Assembly: GCF_038624605.1 (NCBI RefSeq)
Contig: NZ_CP152020.1
Location: 1,915,312 to 1,979,311, forward strand
Direction of reading: 5' to 3'
DNA from: Psychrobacillus sp. FSL K6-4046
GTDB taxonomy: Bacteria; Bacillota; Bacilli; Bacillales_A; Planococcaceae
DNA length: 64,000 nt
Of this stretch, positions 63,876-64,000 are shown piece after piece (the first letter of the stretch is position 1; each line of letters opens with the position of its first letter). The position numbers and the translations under genes were made by a program. The notes beneath the pieces are model-generated. The model was given only the letters and a program-made list of their open reading frames with translations, was not told where the DNA came from and searched no databases.

Positions 63876-63957
63876 TGCTTCGTTTTAACTGTACAAAATC
63901 GGAGTTACAAATAAGTTGCAAAATTCTTGGCTAGGGCAATCATGTAAAATTAAAAAA

Positions 63958-64000
63958 GCTTCGAAAATTTTACTGTACGTAAATTTTCGAAGCCTTTTTT
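63958..64000. terminator. Bidirectional terminator at the window edge
   Basis: GCTTCGAAAATTT (63958-63970) pairs with AAATTTTCGAAGC (63981-63993), with T-runs on both strands. It probably ends a minus-strand gene lying beyond the window. Confidence 0.8.

Noticed and set aside
1-64000. CRISPR array, tRNA or rRNA genes
   Set aside because: No regularly spaced direct repeats and no cloverleaf or rRNA-like stretch was seen on reading through.

Overview
The window looks like the chromosome of a low-GC, endospore-forming member of the Bacillales. It carries a gerA-type germination operon, sigma-B and possible sigma-G promoters, CcpA (cre) sites, TTG starts with strong Shine-Dalgarno sequences, and the parC-parE/plsY/yneP-yneQ-yneR neighbourhood known from Bacillus. 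Gene content and style fit the Psychrobacillus/Lysinibacillus side of the group; that placement is inference, not something the sequence proves.

Layout. (1) 1-4.0 kb: a gerA-gerB-gerC germinant-receptor operon in which the A gene has an in-frame TGA and the C gene has lost a canonical start. (2) 4.1-14.2 kb: a complete maltodextrin locus. A cytoplasmic neopullulanase is divergent from mdxE-mdxF-mdxG, a membrane-anchored alpha-amylase, an alpha-glucosidase and a LacI-type regulator. The divergent region holds cre sites and repeated TTGTGCAA operator half-sites. (3) 14.3-24.8 kb: mixed single genes: GNAT, ZIP transporter, an RNase J paralogue, PadR plus DUF2812, a frameshifted serine hydrolase, an AIM24 protein, a membrane-anchored serine hydrolase, a sigma-B-type SDR and a repetitive protein. 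(4) 25-31.2 kb: a two-component system with a coupled lipoprotein, a secreted transglycosylase with an SH3b-like region, a lipoprotein and an EamA transporter. (5) 31.2-34 kb: gene-poor and decayed, with an amidase remnant, a lipoprotein frameshifted in its signal peptide and degraded coding. (6) 34.2-45.1 kb: a double-headed MerR regulator, helD broken by one TAA, a structured repeat, cstA, small membrane proteins, a type I holin-like toxin with an antisense RNA, two GNATs, copC-copD and an MFS exporter. (7) 45.1-52.9 kb: housekeeping parC-parE divergent from plsY, with yneR-, yneQ- and yneP-like genes. (8) 53-64 kb: a long minus-strand catabolic operon with a CcpA site at its head: a branched-chain-amino-acid-type ABC importer, a KAS III-like enzyme, an alpha/beta hydrolase, an SDR and an acyl-CoA synthetase. 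An IS110-family element sits in the middle of it.

The best candidates for something new are the IS110 element, whose upstream non-coding end folds into a long-range stem expected of a bridge RNA, and the importer-KAS III-hydrolase-SDR-CoA ligase operon, whose KAS III-like enzyme has His where the family has the catalytic Asn. The window also has an unusual density of single-event gene disruptions (gerA, gerC start, serine hydrolase, lipoprotein, helD), which points to real decay or to sequence errors. No tRNA, rRNA or CRISPR array was seen.
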